Notes: generated by a model not told the origin, from the letters alone. Numbered from the stretch's first letter, positions 6,148 to 15,814 are shown. The stretch: 57,823 nucleotides of DNA from Oscillospiraceae bacterium (GCA_017540945.1 JAFYAB010000047.1:1-57823); one strand, 5' to 3'. Made by a program: numbers and translations.

Positions 6148-9100
6148 TTAGCCGATGCAGAAGCCCCAGGCGAAGCCAAACGAGTAGGAGGCGCTATTCG
6201 AGTTGGCGGCGCCGCTGGTGGCCACATTGCAGAAGTTCGTGCTGTTGGCAGCGCTCGGAGAACGCAGCCACCAGTACACAGCGGAACCAGTGCCGTTGTA
6301 GGTCTTCTTGATACGGTTGTTGTTGCTGTTGTAGGGGGAGAAGTTGAGGCGTTCAGCTCCGGCCGCAACCTCGTTCTTGTACGGAACGGCGCCGGTTTCA
6401 AAACCAACCTCGGCCTGGGACAGGAGGAACACCTTGCAGTCGCAGCTGACGATCTCGTCAGAGGTGCCGCCCTTGGAGGACAGAACCTCCACCTCGGTCA
6501 TGGCAGATTTCCAATGATCCGGCAGGGCGTTGTACATGGTGCCGTTCAGCCAGGTCTTGATGGCCGTGCTGGGCCAGCCGCCCGCGTTGGTGTTGGAGCC
6601 GTTCACGGAGCGGTTCGCGTTCATGACGCCGACCATGTGGAAGACCACGGCGGCAAAGTCGCCGCTGCCGTCCGACTTCTTGAAGTGATTGAAGCCGATA
6701 ACCTTGAGGATGATCTTGCTGTCGGCAAAGGTGGTGGTATCTGACGTGTCGATCAGAATCTTGTCACCGACGCTCATGAAGTCCTGCGGGTGTCCGGAAT
6801 GGCAGGCGCCGACAAACTGGCCGAAGCTGTACCCGTTGGTTTCTCCCTCGGCCAGGACGTCGGAGTACAGATAGGTGAAGGACGCGGGCACGCTGTCCGG
6901 TACCGTGATCGCCTGGTACACGGCGTTGATGTCCATGTTGGACGTGACGGAGCTGGAATCCTGGTCCCACCCGAAGAAGATGTTGTTCGCCTTCGTCGGC
7001 AGCTCCCCGGTGTACTTGGCCGCGGTGTAGACTTCGATGGACTTCTCCTGCATCAGCGTCGTGCCGCTCCACCAGCGGACGGTGTACTCCCGCACGCTGT
7101 CTGTGAATGTGGCCGTGACCACCAGATCGTCGGTGACGTAGGAGAACGCCTTATCCCAGGCGGCGAAGGTGTACGTGGTGTCCACCGTGGCCGGCTTGAC
7201 AGGCGTGGAGATCCGCCCGGCGGTGATCGGGTTGACCGCCGCGCCGTAGGCCGTGACGGTCTGCGTGTCGAGGACGGTACCGTCGTAGTTCTTGAAGGTG
7301 ACGGTGTAGCTCGGCAGCAGCTCGTCGTAGGTGATCGTCAGATTGGGGAACGACTCGTGGAGGCTGTCATACTCCGCGCTGGAGATAGCCGTCACATGGG
7401 CGGTACCGGTGAGGACGAAGTGCTCCGTGTTCCCGCCCTGATCGTCCAGGCCGGCAAGCGCCGCGAGCTGGAAGAGGAGCGCCGTGTTCGGGAGGTTCCA
7501 GTTGACCCCGATCAGACGGCCTCTTGCAAGGCTCTCCGCTTCGCCGCACAGCACTTTCGTGTCGATGGCCGGGCTGTTCTCTACCCACAGCGTCGTAAGG
7601 TTGACGCCACTCATGGAGAACGTGGAGAGCTCCTGCAGATTCCGGGCGACCAGCGTTGCGGGGCTCCCGAGATAGGCGGTTTCGACGGGAGCGCCGGGGG
7701 CGAAGGTGACGCCGGTGATGCCGGAGTTCGTCAGATAGACCTCCTTCAGATACGCCTGCCCGGACAGGTCCAGAGGCTTGGCCAGGTTGGGCGTGCCGCG
7801 GAGGTCGATCTTCTCCAGCAGGGAGCTGGCGCCGATGGAGACGCCGCCGGTCTCGGCCGTGATGCCGGTGTTCTCGTAGCCCTCCTCGGAAGAGCCGAGG
7901 ATCAGCTGCTTCAACCGGCTCGCGGAGCTGATGTCGGCAAACTTCGTGTAGACCGCAGCGAGGGAGCCGATGGACGTGATCTTCGACGCGGAGTAGATGT
8001 AGGTCTCCAGGTCGTTCAGCGAGGCGCCGGCGGGCATTTCGATGTCGTAGCTCTGTCCGGCCTTGGCCCGGATCACGACTTCGCCCGCGTTGCCGTACTG
8101 CACCCGGAGGTAGATGTCCTGGTACGGCACGACGTCCACAATGTCGCCGGAGGGCTCAACGCCCGCCCAGGTCTCGGGAGCGTTCAGACGCATAGAGATC
8201 CGGTCAGCAGTCGCCACGGAGCCGCGGTGCTTTGAGGAACAGTACGGGCCCTGGTTCCGCTCGAATTCGATGTTCTGATACTCCTTTGTGCCCAGCATCT
8301 GAGCCATGAACCGCTCCTCGCCGGAGCTCTTGTAGGCGCTGAAATACTTGCCGAACATGTCCTCGGCCATGAGGGCTTCGGGCCGTGCGGACTGGTGCGC
8401 CTTGTACTTGGCCAGGATGCGATCGACGTTCCAGGCGCCGGCAGCTTCACGGCTGCGGAACATGGCGTCGATCTCAGCGGAGAACAGATCCCGGAGGTTG
8501 ACCCACAGTACACTGTCCGCAGCGTTGAAAACCTTGGACGCGCCCACGGAGTCGGTGTCCTCCATGCCGTAGGTGAAGGTCAGACCGCCGCTGTTGTCGG
8601 TGCCCTGGGCGGTATCGTCATCGTAGTTCTTGTTGATGTTCCACCGCCAGACGCCGGCAGGGCTCGGCTCATAGGAGAAGAAGGTGTTCTTTGCCCGGTT
8701 GTCCACCATCAGGTGGCGCTCGGTGAACACGTAGTGATAGAGCAACGAATCCACATTGAAGTGATCCGCGAGCTCGGCCTTGAACTTCGCCCGCCGGTAG
8801 GAGGCGCTGTCCGTGGTGTAGGTCACGCCGTCATAGGTGACGGAGGAAGGAAGCGCGTCGCCCGTGGCCGCGTCCGCGTCGGTGGAGACCACCCAGGACA
8901 GGAGCGTCTGCCAGGCGGCTTTGTCCGCGGCCGTGGGGCTCTTCGGGTACCTGAACTCGAAGTTCGATCCGCTCTTGCCGTCCCAGGTCTCGCCGGAGAG
9001 ATCGGCGCTCTTGAAGCGGCACTGCGGATTGTTGTTGTTCCCGACTTCCACGCAGAGGACGCCGGGATAGTCGGAGGTCTGGCCGAACACGGCGTAATTC

Positions 9101-11577
9101 TTCTTGGAGTTGTTCAGGTCGCCCGCGGCATACAGGATCGTGTCGCCGGCGGCCACGGTGCGAGCGCCGACGGTGATGGCCGCGTTGGTGGTGTTGGTGA
9201 AGAACACGCAGGCGGGGACGCCCTGGATCGTGTCGCGGACGGCGGGGTTGTCATCCCGCATCTTGGAGATGGCGGGCTGGTAGGTGTTGTAGTCATCGGC
9301 CAGGAGGACGTTGTTGGCGTTCTCCGAGCTGGCGACGTTGGCCTTGAAGTTGAGGTAGTTCACTGGGATCGCGCCCTCGGTCATGGCGTAGCCGGTGATG
9401 GCCTCGCCGGAACCGTCCACCCAGGAGGAGGCGTTCTTGAAGTCCAGATCCAGGTTCAGCGCGGCCAGGATGTACTCCAGGGAACTGGTGCCCTGGGCCT
9501 TCATGGTCACGCCTTCCGCAACGAAGGTGAATTCTTCGCCGCCCTGGGTGAAGATCATTTCGACCTTGCAGGTGACGTCATCGTCCTTGGAGACGGTCAT
9601 CTTCTCGGCCCAGATGTGCAGGATGCGGAGCGACGGAGCGGCTGCGGCCAGCTTCGTGATGCTGATGGAGCCATCGCCGGCAAAGATGTCGTTGCGCTCA
9701 TAGCGGGCGACCATCTCAGAGGCGTCGGTGCAGTCGGCAATGTAGTTGTCCAGGATCTCTTGCCGGGTCAGAGAGTTGCTGTACATCTTGAGCCGGTAGA
9801 TCCAGACGTCGGCGTTGTCGCTGCCGATCTTCACCAGCTCCGGAGAGGTCTGCACCCAGTTGTCGGAGCCGGAGTACGCGAAGGCCCTGGCGGGGACGCC
9901 CTTGAACCAGACCACCGCAAACTTGTCCTCGCTGCTGGAATCAATGTTCAGATCCATCTCGATCTGCTCGTCCTTGCAGTAGCGGACGGTGCGGCTCTGG
10001 AGCTCGGAGGAATAGACGGCGCTCACAGGCGTCATCTTCAATCCGATGCCGTTTGCCTTGCAGGTCAGGATCTCCGCATCATCGGAGCCGACGTTGGTGG
10101 CCTTGAAGATCATTTTGATCGCCTTGCCGGAAACCGCAGCGTCATCGTTGAAGAAGGAGCGGTCAAACTGGACGTAGGTACCGCGCCGGACAACGAAGGC
10201 GGTGACGCCGCTCGCGTCCTGCTGGAAGCCGCCGTTGGTCCAGTCGAAGTTGGAGCTGAACGTGAAGGGGTGATTGGTTCCGTTGCCGTCCTTATAGCCG
10301 AAGCTCGTGCGGCTGCTCTCGGCGTTGGTGTGGCCGGCAGGGTCAACGTCCATCACAAGGCCGTTGGTGACGGGCTGAATGTCGTACTGGCTGGCCGTGA
10401 CCGTCATGGAGATCGTGGCGGCGACTTCGCCGCAGGTGATGCTCAGAGCAACGGTCCCGGAGCTCATGGCACGGTAGGCGTAGACCTGTTCGGCCCGGTC
10501 AACGGTGACGCTGGCCAGGACTGTCGAGCCCTGCTTGATGGTGGCGTCTGCGGTCTCTGCGCTCGGATCGTAGATCATGTAGCGGATGGAATGGACCGAA
10601 TACTGCGCAACGGTCGGAGCGGGATCATAGACCGCAACAATCGGGTTGTCGTTCCCGGATGCGGTCCAGATGCCGACGTGCCGCAGCGGGGGCGTGGTGA
10701 TGGTCTCGCCGTCCACCGTCGCCTCGATCCATGCAAGGATCGTGTGCGCACCGTGCGCCTGGGCGCTGACCGTGTAGGACACCGTGCGGCCGGAGGTCGT
10801 GATCTCCTGCGTGAAGACGGTGGTGCCGTCCACGCTGATCTTCAAGGTCTTCGTCCCGGAGCCGGTGGGAACAAGCCGGATCGGGAGCGAGTCGCTGCCG
10901 TGGATCTCCATGTCCTCCAGGTTCCAGGTGACGCCGAAGGAGCTGACGTTGACCGTCCAGGCCACCGTCTTGGAATTGCCGTAGCTGTCCTCGATGGTGA
11001 GCTTGACCGTGTTCGTAACGCCGACGGCAAGATGCTTGAAGATGTCGAAGCTGTTGTTGCCCTGCTGCACGGTGCGGCGGGCGACAACGGTGTTGCCGAC
11101 CTTCCAGGTCTCGGAGCCTGCGCCGGTGGCGCTCTCGTCCTCGGTGTCGATGGAGGACCAGGAGTATTCCATCACGCAGGTACCGGCAGTGTCCAGGATG
11201 GACACCGTGGCCGGGGTCGTGCGGGTGATCCGCATGGTGGAGCCGTAATCGGAGCCACCGCCGCCGGAGGGCAGCACAACGCCGTCGCCGATGGTCTCCT
11301 CGGCCTCGGTGTCGTAGAGGTAGAGGCGATCATCCACGACGGCAAGGTCGAGCTTGGAGAGATCCACGTCCGGCGTCATGGTTTCCAGATGCCGGAGGAA
11401 ATCTCCGACACTCTCGTACAATTCGCCCTGGGAGTCTCTGCGGGCGTCGATCAGCTCGGCAAAGAAGGCTGCGAGCGGGATGCGGTAGAAGCCGGTGCCC
11501 TTCTTGACGTAAACATCGTTTACGCCGGTGAGCTCTGCGAGCTGGGCAATTTCAGTTACTTTCGTTCCGGATGCCAT
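6148..11577 (-). CDS. Giant modular tail adhesin, DGR target protein
   Basis: A 1809-residue protein, probably the host-binding tail tip. The N-terminus (1-110) probably docks to the tail. Ig-like beta modules fill about 115-395. A LamG/concanavalin-like lectin domain is likely at 400-625. A large middle region (about 690-1170; WRWNINKNYDDD, NTFFSYEPSPAG) resembles CotH-type folds, a tentative call. Leucine-rich-repeat-like sequence follows at about 1190-1345, then two InlB B-type repeats at 1424-1590 (YTVTFKNYDGTVL, YTVRWWSGTTLMQ). The last 200 residues form a DUF6273/C-type-lectin-like domain with WWLRSP, holding the VR. AAGGAGG precedes the ATG. It follows the tail-fibre gene and precedes Avd/TR/RT. 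Confidence 0.9.
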   Translation of the reverse strand: MASGTKVTEIAQLAELTGVNDVYVKKGTGFYRIPLAAFFAELIDARRDSQGELYESVGDFLRHLETMTPDVDLSKLDLAVVDDRLYLYDTEAEETIGDGVVLPSGGGGSDYGSTMRITRTTPATVSILDTAGTCVMEYSWSSIDTEDESATGAGSETWKVGNTVVARRTVQQGNNSFDIFKHLAVGVTNTVKLTIEDSYGNSKTVAWTVNVSSFGVTWNLEDMEIHGSDSLPIRLVPTGSGTKTLKISVDGTTVFTQEITTSGRTVSYTVSAQAHGAHTILAWIEATVDGETITTPPLRHVGIWTASGNDNPIVAVYDPAPTVAQYSVHSIRYMIYDPSAETADATIKQGSTVLASVTVDRAEQVYAYRAMSSGTVALSITCGEVAATISMTVTASQYDIQPVTNGLVMDVDPAGHTNAESSRTSFGYKDGNGTNHPFTFSSNFDWTNGGFQQDASGVTAFVVRRGTYVQFDRSFFNDDAAVSGKAIKMIFKATNVGSDDAEILTCKANGIGLKMTPVSAVYSSELQSRTVRYCKDEQIEMDLNIDSSSEDKFAVVWFKGVPARAFAYSGSDNWVQTSPELVKIGSDNADVWIYRLKMYSNSLTRQEILDNYIADCTDASEMVARYERNDIFAGDGSISITKLAAAAPSLRILHIWAEKMTVSKDDDVTCKVEMIFTQGGEEFTFVAEGVTMKAQGTSSLEYILAALNLDLDFKNASSWVDGSGEAITGYAMTEGAIPVNYLNFKANVASSENANNVLLADDYNTYQPAISKMRDDNPAVRDTIQGVPACVFFTNTTNAAITVGARTVAAGDTILYAAGDLNNSKKNYAVFGQTSDYPGVLCVEVGNNNNPQCRFKSADLSGETWDGKSGSNFEFRYPKSPTAADKAAWQTLLSWVVSTDADAATGDALPSSVTYDGVTYTTDSASYRRAKFKAELADHFNVDSLLYHYVFTERHLMVDNRAKNTFFSYEPSPAGVWRWNINKNYDDDTAQGTDNSGGLTFTYGMEDTDSVGASKVFNAADSVLWVNLRDLFSAEIDAMFRSREAAGAWNVDRILAKYKAHQSARPEALMAEDMFGKYFSAYKSSGEERFMAQMLGTKEYQNIEFERNQGPYCSSKHRGSVATADRISMRLNAPETWAGVEPSGDIVDVVPYQDIYLRVQYGNAGEVVIRAKAGQSYDIEMPAGASLNDLETYIYSASKITSIGSLAAVYTKFADISSASRLKQLILGSSEEGYENTGITAETGGVSIGASSLLEKIDLRGTPNLAKPLDLSGQAYLKEVYLTNSGITGVTFAPGAPVETAYLGSPATLVARNLQELSTFSMSGVNLTTLWVENSPAIDTKVLCGEAESLARGRLIGVNWNLPNTALLFQLAALAGLDDQGGNTEHFVLTGTAHVTAISSAEYDSLHESFPNLTITYDELLPSYTVTFKNYDGTVLDTQTVTAYGAAVNPITAGRISTPVKPATVDTTYTFAAWDKAFSYVTDDLVVTATFTDSVREYTVRWWSGTTLMQEKSIEVYTAAKYTGELPTKANNIFFGWDQDSSSVTSNMDINAVYQAITVPDSVPASFTYLYSDVLAEGETNGYSFGQFVGACHSGHPQDFMSVGDKILIDTSDTTTFADSKIILKVIGFNHFKKSDGSGDFAAVVFHMVGVMNANRSVNGSNTNAGGWPSTAIKTWLNGTMYNALPDHWKSAMTEVEVLSSKGGTSDEIVSCDCKVFLLSQAEVGFETGAVPYKNEVAAGAERLNFSPYNSNNNRIKKTYNGTGSAVYWWLRSPSAANSTNFCNVATSGAANSNSASYSFGFAWGFCIG
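6162..6287 (-). repeat. DGR variable repeat (VR) at the adhesin C-terminus
   Basis: Matches TR except at nine TR adenines. The changes alter seven adhesin residues: Y1768, A1786, S1788, S1795, Y1798, F1800 and F1802, which TR would encode as Asn (six) or Ile (one). Constant residues (WWLRSPSAAN, NFCNV) keep the fold. The VR ends four codons before the stop codon at 6148-6150. Confidence 0.97.
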
Positions 11578-11589
11578 ACTGTCGCCTCC

Positions 11590-12804
11590 TTAGTAGAACG
11601 CCACGTAGTGGTAGGTCTTGTACGGGGCATCGAGCTGATTTGCCGGGTGGCTTTCGGAGCTGTTGAGGTACCACGATACGCCGTTGCCTCCGCCCCCGCC
11701 GACGATCAGGTCACTGGTCACACCGTTGTAGACGGAGAAGCCCCTGTTGGCGCTCGGGAACAACACGCCCCAGCGGTTATAGACGCCGGACTCCATGATG
11801 AACACAATGGCGGGAGGGCCTTTGAGTGTGATGCTGTTCTGTTGGGAAGCCCCGCTCCGGTTTTGCCCGACATAGGAGCCGGTTTCCGTGCCGGCAAGGC
11901 CCCAGTAGGGTGCGCCGTATGTGTCCTGCATGAGCACCATCTTGGCCTTGGACGGGAATGCGAGCTGCGAAAAGACCGCAGCGGCAGACGGGTAGAAAAG
12001 ACGGTTGACTTCCCAGTCGCCCTTTCCCGTGCCGCCGCGCCTTACGCTGAGTACACCGGAGGTCACGTCAGCCGCAGAATGGGTGTGGGACGTGGGTGCG
12101 GCGCCGACCTGGGACGCTGTGACGCTGTGCGGGTTGGCCTTGTTGGCCAGATGCGAGATCATGGACGACACGGCGCGGGCGATCTTGCCCAGGGAGATGG
12201 AGAGACGTTCCCCGGAGATCAGATTGGCGTTGGAGGCCGGAGCGGTGAAGGTTGGCGTCTGATCGTCGGTCGCCACATTCGGCACGTTGCTGAGGCCGAC
12301 CTGGGCCTTGGTCACCGCATGCGGGTTCTCATGGTTCGCCACATGGGCGTCAAATGCTGCCTTGGTTGCATAGACCAGGCTCTCGTTGATGATAGCCGAC
12401 ACGTTCTCCGCATTGCCGACGAAGACGTCAATGGTGATGTCTTCCTCCAGGATGTTGTCGCCGGAGGCGGCAATGTAGTCCGCAGTAGCCTCCGGCTCGG
12501 TGCCGTAGGCGTAGAGGATTTCTTCTGCGGAGTCATCCTGGTCCTGCGCGAAAACGCCGATCTCCGTCAAACGGAAACCGGCGTCAATGGTGGAATTGTT
12601 CAGCGTCACCGAAATGGTGGCTCTCTGGTTCGCAACGGTGCATTCGGTGATGTTCAGCGTCACGAGGGGGTTGGACAGATCTGTCGCCGCCCCTGCTGCC
12701 TGCGCCGCACCGTTGCCGATCTTGACGCATGAAAGCGTGAGCTCGTCGCCGGTCATGGCCCGGAGCAGGGCGTTGATGCCGGCATTCGTCAGTTGCAATG
12801 TCAT
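11590..12804 (-). CDS. Tail fibre / tail-collar protein
   Basis: A 404-residue protein. Residues 1-140 match the DUF3751-type N-terminus of P2-like tail fibres (MTLQLTNAGINALLRA...), which attaches to the baseplate. Residues 155-250 carry collar-type repeats: NPHAVTKAQVGLSNVPNV at about 158 and NPHSVTASQVG at about 224. A trimeric shaft and a C-terminal domain rich in Gly and aromatics follow (IVGGGGGNG). It overlaps the gpI gene by four bases. It probably works with the DGR adhesin in receptor binding. Confidence 0.85.
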   Translation of the reverse strand: MTLQLTNAGINALLRAMTGDELTLSCVKIGNGAAQAAGAATDLSNPLVTLNITECTVANQRATISVTLNNSTIDAGFRLTEIGVFAQDQDDSAEEILYAYGTEPEATADYIAASGDNILEEDITIDVFVGNAENVSAIINESLVYATKAAFDAHVANHENPHAVTKAQVGLSNVPNVATDDQTPTFTAPASNANLISGERLSISLGKIARAVSSMISHLANKANPHSVTASQVGAAPTSHTHSAADVTSGVLSVRRGGTGKGDWEVNRLFYPSAAAVFSQLAFPSKAKMVLMQDTYGAPYWGLAGTETGSYVGQNRSGASQQNSITLKGPPAIVFIMESGVYNRWGVLFPSANRGFSVYNGVTSDLIVGGGGGNGVSWYLNSSESHPANQLDAPYKTYHYVAFY

Positions 12805-13469
12805 GTGTTCTCCTCCTCCAGATAGATAAGACCGCCGTCGGGCATGAGCAGCGGATCGCCGTTTTCGTTCAGCAGCAGCGTGTAGCCGGACAGATCCGCG
12901 TCTTCGCAGCCGATCTCTGACGTCTTCCGGATGTGCAGGGCAAAGCCGACGTAGACCGTCTGCGTGTAGTTCAGCAGTGCCGTGATGTGATCCAGGACGG
13001 AGCTGCCGCGCTGGACCACGCGGAGCACGGAGAGGAACTGCGACAGGTTCTCCAGGATGGCTGTGTTGTCGCCGTCCTTGATGCGGAAGTGATGGGGCTG
13101 CCCGCCGTACTCAAACCATTCCTGGACTGTGCCGTGGCCGATGAAGTCCCGGATTGCGGTCTCCACCGCGGCCTTGGTGCCCAGGTGCCGGTGGATATAC
13201 CAGCTCGTTTTCAGCGTGTACCGCTTTTCGTCGAGGCTGGCATCAGCTCTCCACCAGTCCACCTTGAAATCCCGGGCCAGAATGTCCAGCAGCGCTTCGT
13301 CCAGAGTGTCGATGTTGGCGTAGATGCTGGCCAGATCGACCTTGCAAACCGCCTCCTCGATCTCTGCGGCGATTGCGGATGCGAGGGCGAGTGCTACCTT
13401 GTCCTCCTGCAAGACGCGAGGAAGCGCCCGCAGGAGGTTCTCAGCGGTCAGAGCGTGGGGATCAGTCAT
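12801..13469 (-). CDS. I: Baseplate/tail protein I (P2 gpI-like)
   Basis: A 222-residue protein with the gpI pattern: an N-terminal helical region, LDILARDFKVDWW at about 60-72, then TAIRDFIGHGTVQEWFEYGG at about 104-123. In P2 it forms part of the baseplate wedge with gpJ. The start at 13469 overlaps the gpJ stop (ATGACTGA), with GGAGG just upstream, so the two are translationally coupled. Confidence 0.9.
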   Translation of the reverse strand: MTDPHALTAENLLRALPRVLQEDKVALALASAIAAEIEEAVCKVDLASIYANIDTLDEALLDILARDFKVDWWRADASLDEKRYTLKTSWYIHRHLGTKAAVETAIRDFIGHGTVQEWFEYGGQPHHFRIKDGDNTAILENLSQFLSVLRVVQRGSSVLDHITALLNYTQTVYVGFALHIRKTSEIGCEDADLSGYTLLLNENGDPLLMPDGGLIYLEEENT

Positions 13470-14811
13470 CCTCCACACCCCCGTTCGTGACGGTCCTTGT
13501 GCCGACCACCGCCAGATCCGGGACGGTGTGATTGCTGCCGTCGCTGAGCCTGGTGAAGCTGGGTGACGTAACCACCACACGCTTCAGTACGCCGGTCCCC
13601 ATGAGAATGGAGATCAGCTTCGAGGGGTTGATGTCACGCCCGAGCCTGGAAGCCTGCCAGGCAACGTACTCGTCGATCGCAGCGTTGACCGCCGCGGCCA
13701 CCTCTGCCGGAGAGGTAGTTTGTTCCTCCGACGTGTAGTAGGTCACGTTGATGTTGTAGGTGGTGGGGCTCGGGTCCTTCACGCTCACGACGTCCGTCAG
13801 AGGCCGTACCGTCTTGTCGTTGCAGGCCGCAAGGATCAGATCCTTGATGGTGCTGCTGGCTGCGGAGCCGTCGTTCATCAGCGCGTAGATGTCGATGTAC
13901 CCGGCCTTGTCAACAAGCCCTCGGACCTCGATGCTTTCGCTGTCGTAGAAGGAGCCACCCTCCAGGAGCGTGATCGTCACCAGCCCATCTTCAACCGACA
14001 CGGTGTAGTCAATGTTCGGCGATCCGGCATTGACTTCCAGGGTGGCCATCACCAGCCCTTCACTTGCCAGGAAGGCGTGGTGGTCGTAGACGGTGAGCGT
14101 CTTTTCCAGCTCCACCCTCGGCCGCACCACCTTCACGTCCGCGATCTCAGTGGAAACCGACTTGGCGTGATAGGCATAGGCGCCGATGGGCCCTGCGGTG
14201 GAGAAGGCGTCCATAGAGGCCCGCATGAGCTCGTAGTATTCATCGTCGGTGGCAGGGTCCGCGCCGCCGTCCGTAGTGGTGAGGTTGGCGCAGGCCGTGT
14301 AGTACGGGAACACGTCGACAATGGTGTCGAGCTGCCCGGCGACATACCCGTTCCCGATCACGCCTGCGGTCTGGCATCTGAGGCCGACGCTGGCCGTGGT
14401 GGAGCCTGCCTGGATGGTGGTTTCTTCCACGGTCTCCCAGATCAGGCTCCGGCTGGCGTCCGTGACGCGGGTGCCCTCCGGGATGGTGATGTCAAAGCTC
14501 TGGGTTTCGGAAATGCTGAACTGCTCCGTGCAGATGGCCGCCTGCCCCTGGGGGCGGGTATGCGAATAGTACAGCTCCCCGAGGCCGTCCAGGTTCTCGC
14601 TGTCAGCCCGGGAAGGAAGGTTCTGATTGCCGGCATAGTTGACAGCGGCGAAGAGCTGTGACAGGGCCGACATGGCCCAGGAAATCAGCAGCCGCTCCGG
14701 GTCGCCCGGTCGCAACGCCTGACCGGAAAGCGCCTCGTAGGCAGCGACGGCCCGCGCCATGCGCTCCTCGGTGTTGTTCTCCACGAACTGATAATTGGGA
14801 TTTCTACTCAT
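13462..14811 (-). CDS. J: Baseplate assembly protein J (wedge)
   Basis: A 449-residue baseplate J-like protein. The N-terminal region (MSRNPNYQFVENNTEERM) and the segment NQNLPSRADSENLDGLGELY (about 62-81) fit the family, as do the FDITIPEGTRVTDASR motif (about 110-125) and the long beta-rich C-terminal half. It builds the wedge ring of the contractile-tail baseplate. It overlaps gpW by eight bases and gpI by eight bases. Confidence 0.93.
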   Translation of the reverse strand: MSRNPNYQFVENNTEERMARAVAAYEALSGQALRPGDPERLLISWAMSALSQLFAAVNYAGNQNLPSRADSENLDGLGELYYSHTRPQGQAAICTEQFSISETQSFDITIPEGTRVTDASRSLIWETVEETTIQAGSTTASVGLRCQTAGVIGNGYVAGQLDTIVDVFPYYTACANLTTTDGGADPATDDEYYELMRASMDAFSTAGPIGAYAYHAKSVSTEIADVKVVRPRVELEKTLTVYDHHAFLASEGLVMATLEVNAGSPNIDYTVSVEDGLVTITLLEGGSFYDSESIEVRGLVDKAGYIDIYALMNDGSAASSTIKDLILAACNDKTVRPLTDVVSVKDPSPTTYNINVTYYTSEEQTTSPAEVAAAVNAAIDEYVAWQASRLGRDINPSKLISILMGTGVLKRVVVTSPSFTRLSDGSNHTVPDLAVVGTRTVTNGGVEDD

Positions 14812-15121
14812 CGTTGATTTCCACCTCCACAGTAGGGATCAGACCGACAGGCGCCGAAGCGTCAGAGGCGAAGGTGATGTTGACCACGGAGCAGCGAGGC
14901 TCGAACTCCTCCACCGCCTCCTTGATCTCGGCGAACATCAGCGAGCGGGCCACCGGGACCGGCTTGTCCAGGTACTCCTGTGGCAAGCCGAATTCCCGGT
15001 ACATCGGGCAGGTGCCCTGCCGCGTCCGGAGGATGATCGCCACGTTCTGCAAGACGCTTCGGATCGTGTCGGTTTCGCCGAAGGTGATCTGCAGGTCCTT
15101 CACGTTTACCTTGTAGGTCAT
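14804..15121 (-). CDS. W: Baseplate protein W (gp25-like)
   Basis: A 105-residue gpW/gp25-like protein: a VLQNVAIILRTRQGTCPMYR region followed by EFGLP, characteristic of the T4 gp25 core shared by contractile systems. The ATG at 15121 follows GGAGG better than the GTG nine bases upstream. It sits between gpU/gpV and gpJ, as in P2-like tails. Confidence 0.88.
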   Translation of the reverse strand: MTYKVNVKDLQITFGETDTIRSVLQNVAIILRTRQGTCPMYREFGLPQEYLDKPVPVARSLMFAEIKEAVEEFEPRCSVVNITFASDASAPVGLIPTVEVEINDE

Positions 15122-15126
15122 GGCCG

Positions 15127-15525
15127 TCACCTCCGTGTGTACTCGATCAGTTTTACGGAAACCGTGGCGCTCAGGAGGTTTCCGGCCTTGTCGAATTTTT
15201 CCAGCTTGGCCGAATGGGAGCGGATCAGCCAGCGGTACTTCCCGTAGGCTTGCTCGCCGATGACCAGAGGCACGGCGGTACCGCTGCGCTCATACTCCCA
15301 GATCTGCCGGATGGTTTTCAGCGGGTTCACGCCGAGCCAGGCTGACAGGTGGATCTCAAACTCCATCGTGTCGGCGTTGCGGCCGGTGAACTCGGTGCAG
15401 GCGTCGCCCAGGTGCCGCTTGTGCTCGGTGATGTTGACCGAGCCGGACCAGGCAGCGCTTTGAATGGTCTGGATCGTCTTTTCGGAGACCTCGAAGACGA
15501 TCTTGCCGAGGCAGCCTACTTTCAT
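15127..15525 (-). CDS. U: Tail protein U-like
   Basis: A 132-residue protein similar to P2 gpU: an N-terminal GCLGKIVFEVS strand, then HKRHLGDACTEFTGRNADTM and a conserved AYGKYRWLI near the C-terminus. gpU caps or terminates the tail tube. In P2 it lies near the tape measure; here it is between gpV and gpW. It overlaps the gpV gene by four bases. Confidence 0.8.
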   Translation of the reverse strand: MKVGCLGKIVFEVSEKTIQTIQSAAWSGSVNITEHKRHLGDACTEFTGRNADTMEFEIHLSAWLGVNPLKTIRQIWEYERSGTAVPLVIGEQAYGKYRWLIRSHSAKLEKFDKAGNLLSATVSVKLIEYTRR

Positions 15526-15812
15526 GATCCACCTCCAATCACGCCGAGCACAAAGCCGTCGGCGTCCGGGATCGGGAGATACAAACAGAGCACCGTCTGA
15601 TTGATGGCCGGCGTCCAGGTGCCGGAGCTGGCCGTGTGGGTGTGCTCCTCAGTGGTCCCGATGGTGATGGGGGCCTTTGCCTGGATGCAGAACAGCCAGC
15701 CGGAAGTGAGCCCGCTGTCCGGAAAGAGGACGCGGACCCTGCCCGTGCTCGTGTCCCGGTCTGTCACCGTGCCGACGCGGACCAGGCCGGCGAGGATGGT
15801 TTCAATGTCCAT
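15522..15812 (-). CDS. V: Baseplate spike protein V
   Basis: A 96-residue short gpV: an OB-fold N-terminal domain (RVGTVTDRDTSTGRVRVLF) and HTHTASS near the middle. It forms the membrane-piercing spike at the tip of the contractile tail. It is much shorter than P2 gpV (about 210 residues), so the beta-helical needle is reduced or missing. The start at 15812 is an ATG two codons after the gpD stop. Confidence 0.8.
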   Translation of the reverse strand: MDIETILAGLVRVGTVTDRDTSTGRVRVLFPDSGLTSGWLFCIQAKAPITIGTTEEHTHTASSGTWTPAINQTVLCLYLPIPDADGFVLGVIGGGS

Positions 15813-15814
15813 GG

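Noticed and set aside
5378..6287. TR and VR as ordinary gene duplication
   Set aside because: Random divergence would not place all nine differences at TR adenines, and an RT and Avd-like gene flank the TR.
8395..12732. A very long rightward open frame (1445 codons) opposite the adhesin and fibre genes
   Set aside because: It is the complement of GC-rich coding sequence with biased third positions; its composition is Val/Gly/Asp/His-rich, it has no start signal, and it crosses two well supported genes.
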